A DNA stretch of 64,000 nucleotides from Paraburkholderia sp. BL25I1N1 (lineage in GTDB: Bacteria > Pseudomonadota > Gammaproteobacteria > Burkholderiales > Burkholderiaceae): assembly GCF_003002025.1 (NCBI RefSeq), contig NZ_PVZB01000012.1, positions 1-64,000 on the forward strand, read 5' to 3'. Shown piece after piece: positions 8,291 through 16,868 of the stretch. The notes under the pieces are model-generated. The model worked only from the letters and a program-made list of their open reading frames with translations. It had not been told where the DNA came from and did no database searches. The position numbers and the translations under genes are program-made. The first letter of the stretch is position 1. Each line of letters starts with the position of its first letter.

Positions 8291-8886
8291 AGCGCTCCGT
8301 TTTGCAGATACTGGCGGCCGCGCGCATAGAGCGCTTCTACCTCCGGACCCGTCAATGCCGGCATGTCGCGTTTGACCTTGTAGCCGATTCGGGTCTGCAT
8401 ATAGGCGAGATGCCGGTAACCAACGGGGAACTCGGCCAGCAGCGCCGCGTCGAGAACGGGACGGGCGTCCGGCTTGACCGGATCCAGACGATCCTTTTCG
8501 TAGATGGGCTGTCGAAGCAACAGCAGCCATCGGTCGCCGACCTTCTCGAAGAAGTCGTAGAAGCGGCCGGTGCACACGACGTCGCATAACGTGTCTTCCA
8601 CTTCTCCACGCTGCGAGATGGTCATCTTGGTTTGCGCGACGGCACGCGAGCCGCTCACTTCGATCGACGTGCCGCCCAGAAAATGCAGGATGCTCACGCC
8701 GTTGGCCCAACCGGCCTTCGTCACTTCGATGAACTCACGGCCGCTTCCCTGAAACCACGTCGCCATCATGCGGCCGTCCGGATGCCAGAGCGTCGCGAAA
8801 CGCTCCCAGTCTCCCGCATCTCGCCATACCGCCCAGTTTTCGATCGCCTCGCGGATCGTCAATCGATCCATCATCGCCTGCTCCAT
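8287..8886 (-). CDS. NTF2-like/SnoaL-like protein
   Basis: This 199-residue protein has an NTF2-like cone fold. The N-terminal DRLTIREAIENWAVWRDAGDWERFATLWHPDG is typical of SnoaL-like ring-hydroxylating small subunits, bile-acid 7-alpha-dehydratase and scytalone-dehydratase relatives. It is longer than most such proteins, with an extra C-terminal helical segment of about 60 residues. The start at 8886 has GAGGAG 6 bases upstream and is preferred to 8907. It is the first gene of the minus-strand locus A run and could act as a dehydratase, isomerase or hydroxylase for the ring substrate. The role is not established. Confidence 0.7.
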   Translation of the reverse strand: MEQAMMDRLTIREAIENWAVWRDAGDWERFATLWHPDGRMMATWFQGSGREFIEVTKAGWANGVSILHFLGGTSIEVSGSRAVAQTKMTISQRGEVEDTLCDVVCTGRFYDFFEKVGDRWLLLLRQPIYEKDRLDPVKPDARPVLDAALLAEFPVGYRHLAYMQTRIGYKVKRDMPALTGPEVEALYARGRQYLQNGAL

Positions 8887-8909
8887 GTATCGCTCCTCGT
8901 TGTTCACGT

Positions 8910-8927
8910 ATAGAAATCAATTTCTAT
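8910..8927. promoter_or_regulatory. Palindrome in the divergent promoter of catabolic locus A
   Basis: The perfect repeat ATAGAAAT-CA-ATTTCTAT lies 24 bases before the NTF2-like gene start and in the 199-base gap to the divergent SDR at 9086. Its position suits an operator controlling the minus-strand run, perhaps for the IclR protein. A weaker TTTCTA...TAGGAA repeat lies near 9045-9058, close to the SDR. Confidence 0.4.
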
Positions 8928-9085
8928 GTTGGTACTCGTGACGCCGTGCGGTCAAGCGGTTTTTATCGCGAACCGGGACATTCCCTGGTTTGTTCCCCTA
9001 TGTGAATGAATGGTGGGATTGCCGTTGACGAGCCGGAACATCGTTTCTAGGATAGGAACTACGTTATATACAGGAACAAACGGAA

Positions 9086-9841
9086 ATGGAAAAGCAATCG
9101 ATAAATCAACGAAGATTTGAATCGCGCACAGCCATCGTGACGGGCGCCGCGCGTGGCATCGGGCGGGGTATCGCAGAGCGACTTGCGGACGAAGGCCGCC
9201 GGATCGCCTGTTGGGATGTCGATTGTTCATCGCTCGAAACAAGCGGCGACTCGTTCGCGGCGCTGGTTCAGGCCGTCGATCTTGCCGACGCGCGTTCCGT
9301 TGAGGCCGCGTTCGCTGTCACGCTCGAGTCGTTCGGTCATGTCGACATACTCGTGAACAATGCCGGCATCAACGGCCCGGTCGTGCCGATCCAGGACTAT
9401 CCGGTCGACGCATGGAACCGCGTTCTCGCCGTCGATCTGAACAGCGTTTTCCACACCTGTCGCCTCGCCGTGCCGCACATGCGCGGACGTGGCGCGGGAC
9501 GCATCGTCAACGTGGCGTCGATCGTCGGCAAGGAAGGACATCCGAACATTTGCGCTTATGCCGCGGCGAAGGCGGGTGTCATCGGTCTGACGAAATCGAT
9601 CGCGCGCGAGTTGGCCGGAACGGGCGTCACGGTCAACGGCATTGCGCCTGCGATCACCGAAACGGATCTTTTCCGGGAGATGACGGAGGAGCACATCGAG
9701 GCCAGCAAAGCGCGCATTCTGATGGGGCGGTTTTTGACCGTTCCGGAAATCGCCGCCATGGTGGCATGGATCGCAAGCGACGAATGCAGCTTCACGACCG
9801 GCTTCACCTTCGACCTGTCAGGCGGCCGCGCGACGTATTGA
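9086..9841 (+). CDS. SDR-family oxidoreductase of catabolic locus A
   Basis: This is a 251-residue classical short-chain dehydrogenase. It has TGAARGIGRGIA near residue 20, an acidic residue after strand beta-2 (CWDVD) suggesting NAD preference, NNAGI near residue 93, catalytic Ser in NVASIVG, YAAAK as the Tyr-Lys pair, and the C-terminal FTTGFTFDLSGG. It is transcribed away from the dioxygenase run and followed after 59 bases by an MFS transporter. It probably oxidises or reduces an alcohol in the substrate of locus A. Confidence 0.88.
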   Translation: MEKQSINQRRFESRTAIVTGAARGIGRGIAERLADEGRRIACWDVDCSSLETSGDSFAALVQAVDLADARSVEAAFAVTLESFGHVDILVNNAGINGPVVPIQDYPVDAWNRVLAVDLNSVFHTCRLAVPHMRGRGAGRIVNVASIVGKEGHPNICAYAAAKAGVIGLTKSIARELAGTGVTVNGIAPAITETDLFREMTEEHIEASKARILMGRFLTVPEIAAMVAWIASDECSFTTGFTFDLSGGRATY

Positions 9842-9900
9842 GCGCAGACGGTACGCGAGCCCGGTTCACGACGGCCGACAAGACACATGCAGGAGACGAA

Positions 9901-11301
9901 ATGACAGCAACGCATCAGCAGAGCAGTAATCAGGCACGAACCGCCACCGCGAGCGCGTGGATCGGCTCGGCGCTGGAGTACTACGACTATTTCATTTATG
10001 CGCAAGCCGCCGCGCTGGTTTTTCCGCAACTATTTTTTCCGTCCAGAGACAGTCGCGTTGCGATTGCCGCGTCGCTCGCGACGTATGGCGTCGGCTATCT
10101 CGCACGACCAGTCGGCGCATTGGTGCTCGGCCGTCGTGGCGATACGCATGGCCGCAAGAACCTGCTTCTCACCTGCATGTTCATGATGGGGTTGTCGACG
10201 CTCGCTGTGGGTCTTCTGCCGACATTTGCGCAAGTGGGTTTCGCAGCGCCGATCCTGCTCGTGATCCTGCGGCTCATCCAGGGTTTCGCGGTCGCCGGGG
10301 AGATATCCGGTTCCAGTTCCCTCGTGCTGGAGCATGCGCCGCTCGGCCGTCGCGGCTACTTTGCGAGTTACGCGATGCAGGGCGTGACCGCCGGCCAGGT
10401 GTTCGCGGCGGCCATCTTCATGCCGCTCGCCTACTATCTCCCCGAGAAGCAGTTTCTGGCGTGGGGTTGGCGCGTACCGTTCCTGCTGAGTGTGCTCGTG
10501 CTCGTAGCCGGCTATGTGATCCGGCGGAAAGTGTCGGAGACACCGGCTTTCGTCGATGAAGCGCAACAGCGGCAAATTCCCGCGTCGCCCGTCAAGGAAG
10601 CATTGCGCGACGGCTGGCGGGATATCGTCCGCATTGCCGAAATCGCGTTGATTGCGATCATCCTCGCGGTGACTTCTATCTTCGGCGCGGCCTATGCGGT
10701 ACAGCCCGCTTACGGTATCGGTCTTTCGAAAGGATTCTTTCTCTGGATTCCGCTGCTCGCCAATCTGACCGCGATGTTCTTCATTCCCTTCGCAGGCAGT
10801 CTGTCCGATCGATGGGGACGCCGGCCGCTCATCATATTCGGCGCGCTTGCCTCGGGTCTGCTCTCTTATGCGTATCTCTATGCGATCAGTCTGCACAGTG
10901 CCATGCTGACGATCGTCATCGCGATCGTGATGTGGGGCGTGGTGTATCAGTGCTTCAACGCGGTCTATCCGAGCTTCATGCCTGAGCTGTTCCCGACGCG
11001 TATCCGCGTTACCGCCATGGCGATCGGCCAGAACATCGGCACGGCCATTACCGCGATCGTGCCGGCGTTCATCGCAGCCGCCGTGCCGCCCGGCACGCAG
11101 CACATCCCGTTGATCGTGGGGACGATCACGCTGGCCGTCTGCGGCATCGGCGCGCTAGGCGCATGGACGGCGCGCGAAACCTACCGGCTGCCCGTCAACG
11201 CGCTCGGCCGGCGAGATGCAGCACCGATCAGTCAGGAGGAATACGACAGCCTGCGAGCGGATATTCGCAGGAAGAAAACGGCGTCCAACGTTCCCGTTTG
11301 A
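9901..11301 (+). CDS. MFS transporter, metabolite:H+ symporter family
   Basis: This is a 466-residue inner-membrane protein with about twelve hydrophobic segments. The family signature is ALEYYDYFIYAQAAALVFPQ in the first helix, GRRGDTHGRK in the loop between helices 2 and 3, and a matching LSDRWGRRPL in the second half. This places it with the ShiA/ProP-like MHS group, which takes up aromatic or organic acids. AGGAGA lies before the ATG at 9901; the longer upstream frame overlaps the SDR and is rejected. It presumably imports the substrate of locus A. Confidence 0.88.
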   Translation: MTATHQQSSNQARTATASAWIGSALEYYDYFIYAQAAALVFPQLFFPSRDSRVAIAASLATYGVGYLARPVGALVLGRRGDTHGRKNLLLTCMFMMGLSTLAVGLLPTFAQVGFAAPILLVILRLIQGFAVAGEISGSSSLVLEHAPLGRRGYFASYAMQGVTAGQVFAAAIFMPLAYYLPEKQFLAWGWRVPFLLSVLVLVAGYVIRRKVSETPAFVDEAQQRQIPASPVKEALRDGWRDIVRIAEIALIAIILAVTSIFGAAYAVQPAYGIGLSKGFFLWIPLLANLTAMFFIPFAGSLSDRWGRRPLIIFGALASGLLSYAYLYAISLHSAMLTIVIAIVMWGVVYQCFNAVYPSFMPELFPTRIRVTAMAIGQNIGTAITAIVPAFIAAAVPPGTQHIPLIVGTITLAVCGIGALGAWTARETYRLPVNALGRRDAAPISQEEYDSLRADIRRKKTASNVPV

Positions 11302-11329
11302 GGGCGATTTTCGTGTGCCGCGGTCCGAG

Positions 11330-11716
11330 TCAGTCGACGGGCGGCACCGCACCTTCGAGCAAGGTCTTGATGAGCCGCGCGCGACGCTTTTCGAGGTCCG
11401 CGATCTGACGATCGATGGCTTCGAGCCGTATCCGCTGGACGTCGGTGATCTGGTCGCACGAGCGGGCGCCTTCGATCAGAAGCATGCAGTCCGGAAAGCC
11501 GCGAATATCGTCGATGGTGAAACCGGTCGCGATCATGCGCTGAATCTGCTTGACCTGCGTGACTGCCTTCTCGGGGAACATGCGATAGCCATTGTTCGCA
11601 CGTACCGAGGCGAGCAGACCGTGTTCGTCGTAATGACGGACCGACCGCACGCTCGCGCCGGTGCGTTGCGAGAGTTGTCCGATTGTTAGCAGTTCCTGTG
11701 GAGGCTTGTCTTTCAT
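11330..11716 (-). CDS. MerR-family transcriptional regulator
   Basis: This 128-residue protein has an N-terminal MerR winged helix (LTIGQLSQRTGASVRSVRHYDEHGLLASVRANNGYRMF, residues 10 to 48) and a C-terminal coiled coil that ends in KRRARLIKTLLEGAVPPVD. One cysteine (DCMLL) and another (RSCDQ) occur in the dimerisation region, but there is no clear metal-binding loop. It is divergent from two alpha/beta hydrolase genes, and a MerR-type promoter lies between. Confidence 0.88.
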   Translation of the reverse strand: MKDKPPQELLTIGQLSQRTGASVRSVRHYDEHGLLASVRANNGYRMFPEKAVTQVKQIQRMIATGFTIDDIRGFPDCMLLIEGARSCDQITDVQRIRLEAIDRQIADLEKRRARLIKTLLEGAVPPVD

Positions 11717-11740
11717 GAAAAGCAGGCTAACACAATTCGC

Positions 11741-11772
11741 TTGACTCTCACATTGGTGTGAGGGTTGAGACT
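11741..11772 (+). promoter_or_regulatory. MerR-type promoter with palindrome in a long spacer
   Basis: TTGACT (11741-11746) is followed 20 bases later by a weak -10 (GAGACT, 11767-11772). Between them is the perfect palindrome CTCACA-TTGG-TGTGAG (11747-11762). An overlong spacer filled by a dyad is the signature of promoters that MerR proteins untwist. It would drive the hydrolase gene at 11803 and overlaps the regulator's own upstream region. Confidence 0.7.
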
Positions 11773-11802
11773 AGGCGCACTGACACTCTCCACGGAAAGG
11801 CA

Positions 11803-12711
11803 ATGAGCTTTCGAACGTTCCCTCACTTTCTGATTTCCGCGCTCTCGGCGGCGACGTTGTTCGCGTCCGCAGGCGACGCCATCGCAGCGCCGACCAGTTA
11901 TACAGTCGCATCGACGGATGGTGTAAAGCTGGCGGTTCAGGAAAGCGGTAACCCGAACGGGCCGCCCATTGTTCTGGTGCATGGGCTGCTCGGCAGCCGC
12001 CTGAACTGGGACGCGCAGGTGCGGAGCCCCGAATTGCGCCAATACCGGATCATTACGTATGATCTGCGCGGCCACGGTCTGTCGGACAAGCCACCCGGCC
12101 CGGAGCCATATCACGACGGAACCCGCTGGGGGGACGACCTCGCAGCGGTGATCCAGGGTTCACACGCGCTCAAGCCTGTCGTAGTCGGATGGTCGCTCGG
12201 TGGCGTGGTGATATCAAACTACCTCGCCAGGTATGGCGATCGCGCAATCGCGGGCGCCGTGTATGTCGATGGCGTGGTCGAGCTCGCTCCCGGTCAGATC
12301 GTCGATCACCCCGACGTCTATCGGGACATGAATTCTCCCGATCTGCAGACGCATCTCGACGGTGAGCGCACCTTCGTCGGCCTTTGTTTCAACCATCGGC
12401 CTGACGCCGACACGTTCGACCGGCTGCTCGCGAACGCCGCCATGGCATCATGGGACATGCAAAAGGAAGTGCCGACGATGACGGTCTTCGCCGCGGAGGG
12501 GCTCGGCAAGGCGCGTGTGCCGCTGCTTTTTATTTACGGCGGTCATGACGCGCTGGTCGACACCCACGCGACGCTGGCCCGCGCGACCGCGCTGAATCCG
12601 CACATCGTCAGCAAGGTCTACGCGGAGTCGGGGCACGCGCCGTTCATCGAGGAAGCCGAGCGTTTCAACCGCGATCTGGCCGAGTTCGTCAGGTCGGCGT
12701 CGCAGCAATGA
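11803..12711 (+). CDS. Exported alpha/beta hydrolase
   Basis: This 302-residue protein has an N-terminal signal peptide (about 28 residues ending AGDAIAA). The alpha/beta hydrolase core has an oxyanion HG (LVHGLLGSR), nucleophile elbow GWSLGG, catalytic Asp in YGGHDALVD and His in ESGHAPF. It is likely a periplasmic esterase, lactonase or haloperoxidase-type hydrolase. It is the first gene after the MerR-controlled promoter and is followed within 25 bases by a second hydrolase. The ORF upstream of the ATG at 11803 overlaps the promoter, so this start is chosen. Confidence 0.82.
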   Translation: MSFRTFPHFLISALSAATLFASAGDAIAAPTSYTVASTDGVKLAVQESGNPNGPPIVLVHGLLGSRLNWDAQVRSPELRQYRIITYDLRGHGLSDKPPGPEPYHDGTRWGDDLAAVIQGSHALKPVVVGWSLGGVVISNYLARYGDRAIAGAVYVDGVVELAPGQIVDHPDVYRDMNSPDLQTHLDGERTFVGLCFNHRPDADTFDRLLANAAMASWDMQKEVPTMTVFAAEGLGKARVPLLFIYGGHDALVDTHATLARATALNPHIVSKVYAESGHAPFIEEAERFNRDLAEFVRSASQQ

Positions 12712-12736
12712 AGTCACGTTTTACGAGGAGATAACC

Positions 12737-13636
12737 ATGGAGCATGAAGTCGGGAAGGACTTCTTTCCGGGCTTCGCGATGCTTGACGTCGAAGCAGACG
12801 ATGTCTCGTTTCGCGGCAGGATCGGCGGGAGCGGACCGCCCGTTTTGCTTTTGCACGGGTACCCGCAAACTCACGTCGCGTGGCGATTGATTGCGCCGAC
12901 GCTCGCGAAGTCGCACACCGTCATCGTGCCGGATTTGCCAGGGTACGGCGACAGCCGCACTCGCAACGATCAGCCGCGATGGAGCAAACGTCGCGTAGCC
13001 GACGCGCTGGTCGCGCTGATGGGCCGGCTCGGGCACGAGCGCTTCGCAGTGGTCGGGCATGATCGGGGCGCTCGGGCAGGATACCGGCTTGCGCTCGACC
13101 ATCCTCGACGCGTCGCCGCATATGCCTCGCTGACCGTGATACCGACGCTCGATGCATTCGCAACTATCGACAAGACATTCGCGTTGAACGCCTGGCACTG
13201 GTTCTTCCTGGCACAGCCGGGCGATCTCCCGGAGCGGATGCTTGCGGCCGATCCGGACGCTTATCTCGACACCGCACTGGCGAAGATGGCGGGCGGTCTT
13301 GAGCGGATCGATCCCCTGGTCCTCGACGTCTATCGAACGGCCTTCAGGAATCCGCAGGTGCGCCACGCCATGTGCGAAGACTATCGCGCCGCTGCTTCCG
13401 AGGACCTGGAGCACGACGCGAGCGATTTGGCTGCGGGCCGAAGGCTCGCCTGTCCGGTCCTGGTACTGTGGAGCGAGAGCGAACAGAAGGCGAGAAGCAT
13501 CCTGCCCCTCGACGCGTGGTCCCGATGGGCAGCTAACGTGACGGGCAAGGGATTGCCCGGCGGCCATCTGCTGCCCGAGGATGCGCCGGATGAGGTGTTG
13601 GCGTCTCTTGAGAATTTTTTGGTCGGACAGGTTTAG
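12737..13636 (+). CDS. Fluoroacetate dehalogenase-like alpha/beta hydrolase
   Basis: This 299-residue cytoplasmic protein closely follows the fluoroacetate dehalogenase pattern. The nucleophile elbow is GHDRGAR (Asp109, with Arg110 and Arg113 positioned to bind carboxylate). His154-Trp155 (AWHWFFLAQPG) match the fluoride-pocket pair, a Tyr lies in CEDYRA near residue 216, and GGHLLPEDAP holds the catalytic His. The partner acid usual in VLDILPT appears replaced by Thr (SLTVIPT, near residue 133). It could be a defluorinating or other haloacid or ester hydrolase, or an epoxide-hydrolase relative. It is co-directional with the exported hydrolase. Confidence 0.75.
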   Translation: MEHEVGKDFFPGFAMLDVEADDVSFRGRIGGSGPPVLLLHGYPQTHVAWRLIAPTLAKSHTVIVPDLPGYGDSRTRNDQPRWSKRRVADALVALMGRLGHERFAVVGHDRGARAGYRLALDHPRRVAAYASLTVIPTLDAFATIDKTFALNAWHWFFLAQPGDLPERMLAADPDAYLDTALAKMAGGLERIDPLVLDVYRTAFRNPQVRHAMCEDYRAAASEDLEHDASDLAAGRRLACPVLVLWSESEQKARSILPLDAWSRWAANVTGKGLPGGHLLPEDAPDEVLASLENFLVGQV

Positions 13637-13685
13637 GGTTGGCTACCGTGAAGACATTGACGATTCGGAGATCGATGACCCTGCA

Positions 13686-14588
13686 CTACTGTGCAAACCG
13701 CTCGACCATTTCGCGCATCGTTTCGGCAGTCAACGCCAGAAAAGCCCCGATAACCGGATTGGTGTGCTGCAGTTGCGGGCAAACGGTAAACCCACGGAAC
13801 ATCACGTCGGGTGAAAACGGACGAAACACGATGTGCTCCGGGTTCGCGTCCAGCGTGGCAAGCGGATTCACAATGCCCACCCCCAGCCCGCGCGACACCA
13901 TCGCGCAAATCGTCGCGCCATAAGGTGTTTCTATAGTCGGCACCTGGTTCGTTTCCGCTTGCCGAAGCACGCGGTCGAGCGACGAGCGCGTGTCGTCGGC
14001 ATACGACGGCAGGATCAAACTCTGACCGCGCAAATCGTGCGCGCGAATCTGCTTGCGCGCGGCGAGCGGATGCGCGGCGGGCAGCGCGCACACGCCCGGC
14101 AGCCGATAGAGTTCGGCGCTGGTGACGCCGAACGCATCCGGCGTGGTGGTGGCGAAACCGATATCGCAATACGCCGCCGACGCCCAACGCTGGATCGTCC
14201 CTTCGCTGCGCATTTCCAGCGACACCGCAATGCGCGGATACGCCGCGAGAAAGCGCTCGAGCACGGCCGGCACGAACGACAACGCGAGCACCGGCGCAGC
14301 CACGAACCGCAAACGTCCCGTGCCGAGCTGGCGAATCTCTCGGGCCGAATGCGCAAGTTTCTCCAGCCCGACGAAACTCCGATCCACCTCGCGATAGAAC
14401 GCGCTGCCGGAATCCGTGGCTTGTATCCGCCCGCCGTTACGGGTGAACAACGCGAGGCCGGTCGATTCCTCCAGTTCGGCAATCAGGCGGCTGATGCTCG
14501 GCTGCGACGTGCCGAGTTCCTCGGCCGCGGCCGTCATCGACCCGCGCAGCATCACCAGCCTGAATGCCTCTATTTGCCGCTGATTCAC
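13686..14588 (-). CDS. LysR-family regulator, opine/amino-acid catabolism type
   Basis: This 300-residue LysR protein begins NQRQIEAFRLVMLRGSMTAAAEELGTSQPSISRLIAELE, the opening seen in NocR/OccR-type regulators of opine and arginine catabolism. The effector domain covers residues 90 to 290. A GTG at 14588 is chosen because it gives the family's usual N-terminus; GTG at 14597 is an alternative, and upstream in-frame sequence is not LysR-like. It is divergent from the operon at 14727-20623, which it probably controls. Confidence 0.85.
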   Translation of the reverse strand: MNQRQIEAFRLVMLRGSMTAAAEELGTSQPSISRLIAELEESTGLALFTRNGGRIQATDSGSAFYREVDRSFVGLEKLAHSAREIRQLGTGRLRFVAAPVLALSFVPAVLERFLAAYPRIAVSLEMRSEGTIQRWASAAYCDIGFATTTPDAFGVTSAELYRLPGVCALPAAHPLAARKQIRAHDLRGQSLILPSYADDTRSSLDRVLRQAETNQVPTIETPYGATICAMVSRGLGVGIVNPLATLDANPEHIVFRPFSPDVMFRGFTVCPQLQHTNPVIGAFLALTAETMREMVERFAQ

Positions 14589-14628
14589 GCTGTTCACCCT
14601 GCCGGTTACGACAACATGCCGTTCAGCA

Positions 14629-14651
14629 TGCCATATCAAAAATGAATGGCA
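14629..14651. promoter_or_regulatory. Candidate LysR operator between the regulator and the FAD/ABC operon
   Basis: The arms TGCCAT and ATGGCA are separated by 11 bases, giving a dyad in the 138-base gap between the LysR start (14588) and the first operon gene (14727). Size and position suit the recognition site of a LysR protein. Binding is inferred. Confidence 0.45.
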
Positions 14652-14726
14652 GACGTTTTTGGCCGTATTTGACCGGATAAACGACGCAAACCTACACTGG
14701 GTCGCAACAGTCAACCGCGAGATTCC

Positions 14727-16049
14727 ATGCGACCCGACGCGCTGCTTTTCCACGACGATTTCAAGGTTGCGCCTTACTGGTGGGATGCAGCGCCGCCCGA
14801 AACGGCGCGCGAGCCGTTGCCCGAGCGTGTCGATCTGGCGATCGTCGGCGGTGGTTACTGCGGCCTCTCGGCAGCAGCGGAGGCTGCCCGCCAGGGCGCG
14901 AGCGCAGCCGTGCTCGACGCCGCGGAAATCGGCGCGGGCGGCAGTACGCGCAGCGGCGGGATGGTGTCGAGCGGGCAAAAGCTCGCACTGACCAACGCGA
15001 TTCGAGGCGTCTCTCCCGAGCGGCTGAGCCGTTTGATGCACGAGTCGATGGCGAGTTTCGAGTACCTGCAACACATCATCGCCGACGAAGCGCTCGACGC
15101 CGATCTGCAGATCACCGGCCGTTTCTTCGGCGCGTTCACGCAAGGGCATTTCGAGCATCTGCGCAAACAGGGTGAACTGCTGCACGAAAAAACCGGCGTC
15201 ACGGTGCACGTGATTACTCGCGCGGACCAGCGTGCGCTGATCGGCTCCGACTATTACTACGGCGGCATTCTGGTCGACGAATACGGCGGTCTGCATACGG
15301 CCAAATATCATCGCGCGCTGCGGCAGCTGGCGCGACGCCGCGGCGCGAGTCTGCATTCGCACGCCGCAGTGCAGCGAATCGAGCGGCACCGCGCGGGCTT
15401 TCTCGTGCATACCGCCCGCGGCCGCATCGACGCGAAGCAGGTACTAATCGCGACCAACGGCTACACCGGTCCGCTGCTGCCGTTCCTGTCGCGCCGTGTG
15501 CTGCCGGTGGCGAGTTACCAGATCGCGACCGAGTCGCTGCCCGCCGGACTGATGGCCGCGCTCAACCCCGGACGCAGAATGATCAGCGACTCGAAACGCA
15601 ATCTGTTTTACACGCGGCCTTCGCCGGATGGCACGCGCATGATCTTCGGCTCGCGGCCGGCGATTCGCGAAGTGAGCGAACGCGAAGCCGCGCGAATTCT
15701 GTACGCGAAGATGATCGAGCTTTGGCCGGCGCTGCGCGACGTGCGCATCACGCACGCATGGAAAGGCTATGTGGCAATGACTGGCGACCGGCTCGCGCAT
15801 ATCGGCGTGCACGACGGCATCTACCATGCGCTGGGATGCAACGGCAATGGCGTCGCGCTGATGAGCTATCTCGGGCAGCGCGTCGCGCGGCACCTGCTCG
15901 GCGTCGACGCCGAGCCGGGCGCATTCGGCGAAGGCGCATTCCCGGTGAGCGCCGCGGGCATCGCAAGCCGTTGGGTCGTGCCGGTCGGCACCGCGCTTTA
16001 TCAACTCGACGACTTGTGGGACGGCCGCGCACGTGCCGCGCTGTCATGA
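14727..16049 (+). CDS. FAD-dependent amine oxidoreductase (PuuB-like)
   Basis: This 440-residue protein has a DAO-family fold. The Rossmann FAD motif is LAIVGGGYCGLSAAAEAA near residue 38, preceded by a YWWDAAP segment typical of gamma-glutamylputrescine oxidase relatives. It has GSTRSGGMVSSG in the FAD region and NGNGVALMSYLG near the C-terminus. It would oxidise a secondary or primary amine or N-alkyl amino acid to an imine. It is the first gene of an operon with ABC transporter genes and a second FAD enzyme, consistent with use of an opine- or polyamine-like compound. Confidence 0.85.
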   Translation: MRPDALLFHDDFKVAPYWWDAAPPETAREPLPERVDLAIVGGGYCGLSAAAEAARQGASAAVLDAAEIGAGGSTRSGGMVSSGQKLALTNAIRGVSPERLSRLMHESMASFEYLQHIIADEALDADLQITGRFFGAFTQGHFEHLRKQGELLHEKTGVTVHVITRADQRALIGSDYYYGGILVDEYGGLHTAKYHRALRQLARRRGASLHSHAAVQRIERHRAGFLVHTARGRIDAKQVLIATNGYTGPLLPFLSRRVLPVASYQIATESLPAGLMAALNPGRRMISDSKRNLFYTRPSPDGTRMIFGSRPAIREVSEREAARILYAKMIELWPALRDVRITHAWKGYVAMTGDRLAHIGVHDGIYHALGCNGNGVALMSYLGQRVARHLLGVDAEPGAFGEGAFPVSAAGIASRWVVPVGTALYQLDDLWDGRARAALS

Positions 16050-16078
16050 AGCACGTCATTGTCAACCAGGAGCCGCCG

Positions 16079-16819
16079 ATGATTTCGCTGCAGAACGTGT
16101 CGAAATGGTATGGCGAACATAGAGTGCTGAGCGATTGTTCGGCGCACATTCAGGCGGGCGAAGTCGTCGTGATCTGCGGACCGTCCGGCTCCGGCAAATC
16201 GACGCTGATCAAGACCGTCAATGGACTCGAACCGGTTCAGCAAGGCGCGATCGTGGCGGCGGGCATCGCGGTGGCCGGTCAACCGTCCGCGCTGAAAAAA
16301 TCCGCGCTCGCCGAGCTGCGCACTCGCGTTGGCATGGTGTTCCAGCAGTTCGAGCTGTTTCCCCATCTCACCGTCCGTGAGAACTTGATGCTCGCGCAAA
16401 CCCGCGTGTTGAGGAGAAGCCGTGATGAAGCCACCGACAAGGCACGCGTGCTATTGCAACGCGTGGGCATGCGCGCTCACGAGGACAAGTTTCCGTCGCA
16501 ACTTTCGGGCGGCCAGCAACAACGCGTCGCCATTGCGCGAGCGCTTTCGATGGATCCGGTCGCGATGCTGTTCGACGAGCCCACTTCCGCGCTCGATCCG
16601 GAAATGGTGAACGAAGTGCTCGACGTCATGACCGAACTGGCGCAGGAGGGCATGACGATGCTTTGCGTCACGCACGAAATGGGTTTTGCGAAGCGCGTGG
16701 CCGATCGCGTGGTGTTCATGGATCAAGGCGCCATCGTCGAAGACGGCACGAAGGATGCATTTTTCGACCGTCCGCGCTCGGCGCGCGCACGCGATTTTCT
16801 CTCGAGGATCTTGCACTGA
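16079..16819 (+). CDS. Amino-acid ABC transporter ATPase (GlnQ-like)
   Basis: This 246-residue protein has Walker A GPSGSGKST (near residue 36), Q-loop VFQQFELFPHLT, signature LSGGQQQR, Walker B VAMLFDEPTSALD and H-loop CVTHEMGFA, matching polar amino-acid importers. The start at 16079 has AGGAG before it; an ATG at 16046 overlapping the previous stop (ATGA) is an alternative. It powers the transporter whose binding protein and permease follow. Confidence 0.9.
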   Translation: MISLQNVSKWYGEHRVLSDCSAHIQAGEVVVICGPSGSGKSTLIKTVNGLEPVQQGAIVAAGIAVAGQPSALKKSALAELRTRVGMVFQQFELFPHLTVRENLMLAQTRVLRRSRDEATDKARVLLQRVGMRAHEDKFPSQLSGGQQQRVAIARALSMDPVAMLFDEPTSALDPEMVNEVLDVMTELAQEGMTMLCVTHEMGFAKRVADRVVFMDQGAIVEDGTKDAFFDRPRSARARDFLSRILH

Positions 16820-16868
16820 TTTCGCCGTCATTCTTTTCACCCGTGGTCTCTTCGTCGGAGCAAACATC

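Noticed and set aside
7163..8329. 388-residue plus-strand frame opposite the maleylacetate reductase
   Set aside because: It is antisense to a clear enzyme and has no recognisable domain or ribosome binding site.
9412..9900. N-terminal extension of the MFS transporter frame into the SDR gene
   Set aside because: The extension is arginine-rich, overlaps a well-supported SDR gene, and a good ribosome binding site precedes ATG 9901.
10030..11103. Long minus-strand frame opposite the MFS transporter
   Set aside because: It is a shadow of the codon bias of the transporter; the product is low-complexity and rich in Arg, His and Glu.
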